This document shows, piece by piece, positions 58,156 to 64,000 of a stretch of DNA of 64,000 nt (positions are counted from its first letter, which is position 1; each line of letters starts with the position of its first letter). The stretch is from Marasmius tenuissimus (Eukaryota; Basidiomycota; Agaricomycetes; Agaricales; Marasmiaceae): the NCBI GenBank assembly GCA_029532415.1, contig JAQOTA010000053.1, positions 6,634,001-6,698,000 on the forward strand, in the 5' to 3' direction. Below the pieces are notes generated by a model. That model did no database searches. It saw only the letters and a list, made by a program, of their open reading frames with translations, and had not been told where the DNA came from. A program made the translations under genes and the position numbers.

Positions 58156-60653
58156 TGAATGAGATGGTGGGGCAGGAAGGAAAGTGTAGTTTAGAACAAA
58201 GAGCCCATCCGAATATGTCGCATTCATACGTTCCGTTTATCCGCCGCACGTCGTGGGGTTCAATTCTAATTGCAGTCAGAGCGTTCATCAATACCATCGG
58301 GTCGGAATGTGTCCCATCATCTCACTTGGTATATCTACTCCGTCTTGTCTCCCTCGAGAAATTTGTAGTCAGATTCATTGAAACCGATGACTGAGGTGTT
58401 GGCCGAGATACCATTTTATCCACTAGATCAAATGTGTCAAAGCTGGGGCACAAGGACACGAATGACTCATGGATCCTTGACAAGCTCAACTCCTGCCTCG
58501 CTACTACTCAGCCTTGGAAGCTACCCCTATAGACAGTCCCGCCGTTGAGGCTGTTTTGGATGTGCCAACTTGTTCAAATCCTCCAAGGTCGGAGGCACGC
58601 TGAACATGGGATTGTGTGAATGAGAATGATCAGAGCACCCGCCTAAAGCTCAAGGCTAGACGGCAGAGCCTCTTCGCGGGTGTAGCCCATCTTAGGTACG
58701 ATGATGTGATAGCATTGCATGAACACTGACAATGACTGAGGGCACTGCTCCAAGTAACACATCGTTAGTGCAACAACAATCAAAAAGGCGATTCTGTGGC
58801 CCTAAAGATCCTATCTGATAGAAGTAAAAGTTACTCATCGACACATCCATCACCGCTAGTTCTAACGATGGCAAGAGGTGTCGCTGAACAGAGACTACAA
58901 ATACTGGGGGCGTGGGACATACCTAACTTTGCGATTAAACACGGTCAAATTTGACATCCTCATCCTGATACTAGGATCCACAGATGGCAATGAACTGCGT
59001 GATCATATCACAGATAATACACATCAGGATAGTGACCATCACTGGCAACGATCGTGAAAGATGGATATGAACGCCACCACCCATACAAGAAAATACTCAT
59101 GATTTGCCATTGCACTAAATACAGCATAGAGAATATTAGTTTCCGAACAAGGGATGATACCCATGGTAAAGAGCGCCGTACGACGCACAGAGATGCTGAC
59201 GCTATCCACAGCGTAAACTAAGCCTTTTGGTCGTCAACTTCATAACCACCGCTAGCCGAACAACGGCGGTCTAAAATTCACACCCTGTCCTCCATTTGTT
59301 TGTAAAACAGACTGACAGCAAGGCCGTAAAGGTAGCATTGCGATCTACCGACAGAGAGTCAGGTATCAGACCACGAAAGGATGTATCAAAACCCGAGGCC
59401 TAAGACTTGCTGAATTCAAATGGAACGGGGTTAGAACGGAGAGAGGGAAGGCATCATGGAGACCGTCGAATCCGTTTCTGCTTGAAAGCTACCTAGAAAA
59501 ATAGAGAAAGTAAGAAACTGGATACGCCGATATCATCAAGAACATACGCAATTCGATGGAAGCGAGTAATTTTTTGCACATACATTGCTTAGGCCTACGT
59601 ATTATCATGTACTCTGTGAAGACGCCAGTACCAGTTATTTCTTATCTAGACAATAGCCGAAGAGCTCTCGTGGAGAGGGGGGGGCGAAGGCTCGAGTGGT
59701 GTAGTGAATTTCAAAGCGCTCTTTACTGCTATCACTAGGCAGGAGGGAAGCGTGCTTGGCGTTGTGGAGTGTAACACGGTAAAGAGGCCTTCAGATCTGG
59801 CTCCTATCCGTCATTATGATTTCGGGGAGATCACACTGATGCTGGGAGAACGAAACCCAAAATTTGTCGGGATATTGAGACTGAAAAAATAAAGCTTTGG
59901 ACACTCACCTCAGCTTCACCTGCCCACTAAACGGCAATCCACCCATTTTAACATATAGAGGGCATTTCTGTTCCTTGTCCTCTCCGGCCTCCGTCAATCT
60001 TTCCGTTTGGGTCCCGGGAGTGCTTCAAAACGCATCCTTGCACATGAGAGTCACTCATATAGCCAGCCTGAGCAACAAAATGGGAAACACACAACTATGT
60101 CGTCTCGTAACGGTCCAAGTCCACGATACTTGGGATCTGACCGCAGCGATTGGAAGCATTCAGTGGGCGGGTGTAAAAAATCAGTCCTTCCAGACCGAAT
60201 GGGCACTATGAATTTGGACCGTCACCGTACATAGGGACCCGTATAGGCGTACATAGGCGGGTACGGTAGAGAGTCCTACTATGAAATTTTCGAGACGAGA
60301 CAGCGGACATGGAATGAAAGGCTGACTTGAACGAGCGGATGAAAGCCCAATTGGAAATCAAGCGTCGACCATCGTTACGAAACAAAAGGCGATACCTGAG
60401 CGCCGTCTTGTCATTACCTCATACCGAGTCTGCCCATCCATCGACACGATATGCCCTTTCGTGTGCCGCTATACGCAAGAGTCTGATGACAGATTTCATT
60501 AGAGAGCGCTGTGCTTCAAGTTATATCGAATGACATCGAGAAGGTGTCGATCCGCGCTCATACAAAAGAGACCTGGCTTCGGAAATTTCCGACAGAGCCG
60601 AGTGCCGGACATTCTTCCAAAAATCGCACCGGCCATCTCGACCCTTTACCACC
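58156..60653. other. Gene-poor stretch of 2.5 kb
   Basis: No gene is supported in the many short frames. A small inverted repeat CCGTAC / GTACGG frames GTACATAGG-type repeats at about 60224-60272. The final 100 bp match the leader region of the related F-box genes (GGAAATTTCCGACAG, CCAAAAATCGC, CGGCCATCTCGACCCTTTAC). Confidence 0.4.
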
Positions 60654-62047
60654 ATGTCCTTTATGCGTGGGGACCTCGACTGCAAGCTACCGTATGAACT
60701 AGTAGAACATATTCTCGGGGAATGCGACCACAAATCCCTACTCTCTTGCTCCCTTGTTTGCCACTCCCGGATCCCTAGTTGTCGCTCCCGGATCTTCCGA
60801 AAACTCGAGATTGAAGGTGGAAGCGAGGAGCAGTGCCTTGAAGTGGCTTCGCTCGTGGAATCGCAGCACTCCGCCATTCCAAAGTATATGCAGGAGATCA
60901 AACTGGACCTCAAGCACAAGGACTTATCCAAAAACGAGACGACCAATCCCCTCGAATTTATTTTGATACACCTCAATGATCGTATTCCATCGCTGAGAAA
61001 ACTCTATCTCGCCTACGACGGTTTAGGCCTTCTCTCATGTCTGTCGCCAGACCTCGGAAGTCTCGCTCAACAGATAGTCTCCTCTCTCGGTCACGTCGTC
61101 GAGCTCGAGATACACTTAATTGAAGAGTATGACGCACGGGTTCTGATCCAATTCACATCCGCATTTCCTCATTTGGAGGTACTGAAGATGCATAGCGGAT
61201 GTACTTATCAGCACCCCAAAGAGGATTTCGAGAAGCTGAGTCCCTGGGGCTTTGCTCTTTCGCCCTCGTTGGGGACGCTGGTGCTAGGAGGAGGAGACGA
61301 CGATGTGGTAATAAGGGGACTACCTCTGTATTATCACTGGCTCAACTCCAGTACTCCTCTCCATCTGTTGAACCTATCCGTTCACAAGGTGGAAATCGAT
61401 ACGAGGAATCAGAACGGGTATCTTGACCCGGACATTGAACCGTTCCTACGTCGCTGTGCGAGACTGCGGTTCTTACACTTGGGGTTTGACACTGGCCAAA
61501 TTTCTGGTTCGGGAACAGGTAATTCGTGAGCTAGGTTAGGGACGTCTCTGTACTAATGAGCCCTTTAAATCTCCCAGCATTCTATGACCTTTCAGGCGTG
61601 CAACATCTTAAACGACTTGTCGTGAGCATTCGCAACGTAGTTGAGGACAACTTCGACTCGATGCTATTGGACTCCGTTCGAAGAATGCTCTTTACTATTT
61701 CCTCTCCCCGGCTTTGGACAATTGCCCTGAACGTTTCTGGAAGCGGCTTCCGAGTTCTCGAAGAGCGCTGGGACGCTATCGATGCTCTTTTAGCTACCAC
61801 CAAGTTCTCCGCCGTACAGGTAGAACTCATTATTCCGTTCTCCGATATTACCCTCCGGGATGGAACGAGTGAGGAGGACCTCTCAATAGCCCGGAAAGTC
61901 TTTTCGAGGTGCAGCGAGCAAGGACGACTATCCGCTATTCGGGCACCGTTCACCGTGAGAACGAGGGTTTACGATGGTTCCGAGGATCCGCGAGACTTTC
62001 AGGATTTCGATGAGATTGATTGGGTATGCGACCGATTCAGGTTTTGA
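60654..62047 (+). CDS. F-box/LRR-like protein, family member 3, intact
   Basis: Two exons, 60654-61518 and 61578-62047, joined in phase 1 around a 59 bp GT-AG intron, encode 444 residues. The start MSFMRGDLDCKLPYELVEHI is followed by LSCSLVCHSRIPSCRSRIF, the classic shape of a fungal F-box near the N-terminus. The rest has alternating hydrophobic LRR-like strands (IPSLRKLYLAYDGLGLLS, FPHLEVLKMHSG, LSPSLGTLVLGG, CARLRFLHLGFD), then a C-terminal block (FRVLEERWDAIDALLATTKF, EDPRDFQDFDEIDWVC). F-box proteins recruit substrates to the Skp1-Cul1 ubiquitin ligase via the N-terminal motif; the LRR part would bind the target. The two broken relatives at 42906 and 47810 define the family within this window. 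The target is unknown. Confidence 0.8.
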
Positions 62048-63258
62048 TTCTATGCTCGTCAGTAGATTTATCTTACATGGCTCTCAAGTAAGCGACAAGA
62101 CTTACACCAACGTTAAAATTTCGTAGCCCGGGCGCCTTCGACTCGAAGTTTCATGCTGGAAGAGGTTTATATCGCACGATGTGCTGAAGATCACTTCATG
62201 TAGGAATAGCTACACATACAATATGTAGGTAGCAACAAATTTGGAAGAACACTGAGTCATGCGTACACGTAGTAGACTTGCGATACAAGGTAAATGTCGT
62301 GAAATGAGGAGAGCAGCCTGCTATCGGATGCGAAAAGGGACAATATACAGACTTGGAACCAGCTCAAAAGACTGAAACCGTGAAAGTGAGTCCGAAACAT
62401 AATCCCCATTCTGGCCATGGCCTCACAGGCTCTCTCAACGTTTTCAGATAGTTACTACGAGTAGTTTTCCCGGCATATCGAGACCTACATCATCGCGCTC
62501 GTTGTCCTCAACATCTGTTCAATGTTTACCCATCAAGCGTATCCCGAAGGACTTTTTTGTGGGTCAGGAAGACATATGAAGCGAAACTTCCGTCATAGGT
62601 CGAGCATGGTTATTGGTGTTATTGTAAAGTGTCCTTAAGATATACGTTTTGCAGTCCGGTGTGCGCGTATGAGCAGCTCGAAGGCCAGAAACAAATGAAT
62701 AAAACCTACCTAGTACCTTGAGCTTTCCAACAGCGAATAGGGCAACTTTCAGTCTCTTCCTAGCGTTTCCGTCGCGTATTGCTGCCAAACTCACAGGCAA
62801 AAAAGTACCAAGATCACAGTGGTAGGAGGGCGAGAGTCCAGCGCCTGTGGACCAAGTGCCTAGCAAAGAAGGTCCGCGGGCTCTTTGAGGTTCATGTTCT
62901 TCCCAGTAAGTAACTCACAGTGAAGCAAGCTTGGAATGCAGAGTTTGTCCATTATGATTTGCGATGATAACAATTGTACGTGAAACTACGTGAGGGATTG
63001 GTCTACTTGTATAACGAATGACAGCGGCAGAGAGAAGGTAGGGTAGGGTGGGGTACGGTGAGAGTCCTTTTGACGATTAGCATAGCGCAAGAGAGAAAAG
63101 AAGTACGAGTAGAGGATTCAAGACCGGAAGAGGAATGAAAAAAGTAGAAAAGGGAAATATAAACGAGGGTCCAGTCCACAAAAAAACCAACACCAACTCC
63201 AAAGAAACGTACACCCAATGAAAAATCTGGGGAAGAAAAGATAGCAAACTCTCCGCCC
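62048..63258. other. Gene-free stretch with 3' flanks of two convergent genes
   Basis: It lies between the F-box gene and the chitin synthase, which converge. The minus-strand frame at 62564-62866 has no recognisable content. G/A-rich repeats lie near 63030-63060. Confidence 0.4.
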
Positions 63259-64000
63259 TTACGCCTGCTCAGCCAAGCACCTATCAACCGCTTGGTTGAT
63301 TACCCCCTTCTTCGCCGTCAAATCCATCCCGAAATGCTCCTCCAACTGTCGCCTCAGCTCTCTCTTCGTCACCGTGTTCAAATCCACGTTACTGAGGATA
63401 CCTCGCACAGCGTTCTCAATCTCCGCATCCGACGGCATTCCCGGTGGGCTCGCATTCGGGCTTCTCGAGTCAAACGGAAGATCTAGATAGTTTGACCCAG
63501 GTCTCGAAGGCGTTGGCTGATGCAGCATGCTACTCTGAGGCGCACCGAACGGTGTCATCGGAGCCGGCATACCATACTGCGACATCGGGGTGTTCCTTCC
63601 AGACTGGTAACCAGGTGGAGGGTACATCCCTTGCGAAGGAGCGGGGGAGTAGCTACGTTCTTGACCGACACCGAATGGACCTCCTTGGCCATGGTAGATA
63701 GTCTCCCTGCCGTAGATGGAGGCGGTGTGCGATTCGGCGTAACCGTCATTCTTGAACTTGGTAGGGGGTACCCAGGAACCGATGCTGTGATTGGACTCCT
63801 TGTCCCAGAGTTCGTTTTCCTGTGAGAGTAATGCCGCGTCAGCTATAGCAAGCGAAGGAGGAGTCAGACGAAAACATACGTAGTCACTCCAAGACTTGAG
63901 AGGAATAGCTCTCGGGTCGAATTTTCCTTCGTCCTGTAAGGTAACGAAACATCAGTAATCATCTCGCGCCAAACGAAGAAGAAAAGCGCGACGTACGTGA
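63259..64000 (-). CDS. Chitin synthase with C-terminal DEK domain, 3' end
   Basis: Exons 63880-63933 and 63259-63819 are joined in phase 0; the next donor upstream (about 63996) is visible and the gene runs off the window. The last 55 residues (SDAEIENAVRGILSNVDLNT, then ELRRQLEEHFGMDLTAKKGV) form a DEK C-terminal domain. This domain follows the catalytic part in fungal class V/VI-type chitin synthases with a myosin-like motor. The preceding linker has the family pattern GKFDPRAIPLKSWSDY-ENE and a Pro/Ser/Gly-rich stretch. Such enzymes polymerise GlcNAc from UDP-GlcNAc at the hyphal tip membrane. The catalytic and motor domains are outside the window, so the class is inferred from this tail only. 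Confidence 0.8.

Noticed and set aside
59556..60234. Cluster of small plus-strand genes
   Set aside because: Overlapping frames with poor composition and no splice-consistent joins.
1..64000. CRISPR arrays, rRNA genes or bacterial operons
   Set aside because: No regularly spaced repeats or rRNA signatures; gene structure is eukaryotic throughout.

Overview
The window reads as nuclear DNA of a filamentous basidiomycete, most likely an Agaricomycete. Genes are cut by many 45-75 bp GT-AG introns, a tRNA-Pro gene carries an intron, and there are F-box families, a many-exon laccase, single-pass Ser/Pro-rich membrane proteins, a 7-TM mushroom-type membrane protein and the C-terminus of a fungal chitin synthase. 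Several families resemble ones I associate with Rhizoctonia/Ceratobasidium; that is inference. Exon joins were made by eye from splice motifs and reading phase. No single operon-like pathway is present; the window is a mosaic of duplicated, decaying gene families and mobile elements with a few intact genes.

0-11 kb: a repeat fragment, a small inverted-repeat element, then two copies of one locus (about 1.1-5.7 and 7.1-10.4 kb) coding for a kinase-like protein of unknown role. Copy 1 has three in-frame stops and a lost splice donor, but its long tail of phase-2 exons (4053-5744) is open throughout. Copy 2 is intact over 11 exons except for one TAG. A small unknown gene follows at 10.37 kb.

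11-20 kb: a 3.48 kb element with perfect 27 bp terminal inverted repeats and 8 bp target-site duplications carries one intact 11-exon, 613-residue protein that I do not recognise. A conserved unknown 702-residue gene (17480-19860, minus) has its stop codon inside a 30 bp tandem repeat.

20-43 kb: a MITE-like element, a gene-poor stretch, and a duplicated tRNA-Pro block (24.3-25.9 kb intact, 39.1-40.8 kb decayed). Between and after them are four single-TM protein genes on the minus strand (26.6, 28.4, 30.8 and 41.0 kb; the last two are paralogs), a head-to-tail pair of 1.1-1.2 kb non-coding repeats (32.2-34.6 kb), and a broken F-box gene.

43-64 kb: a 7-TM protein gene (45.5-47.0 kb), three members of a second F-box family (one intact at 60.7 kb, two broken), two paralogous single-TM genes on either side of a complete secreted laccase (52.5-54.7 kb, 12 exons), two further MITE-like elements, and the 3' end of a myosin-type chitin synthase running off the right edge.
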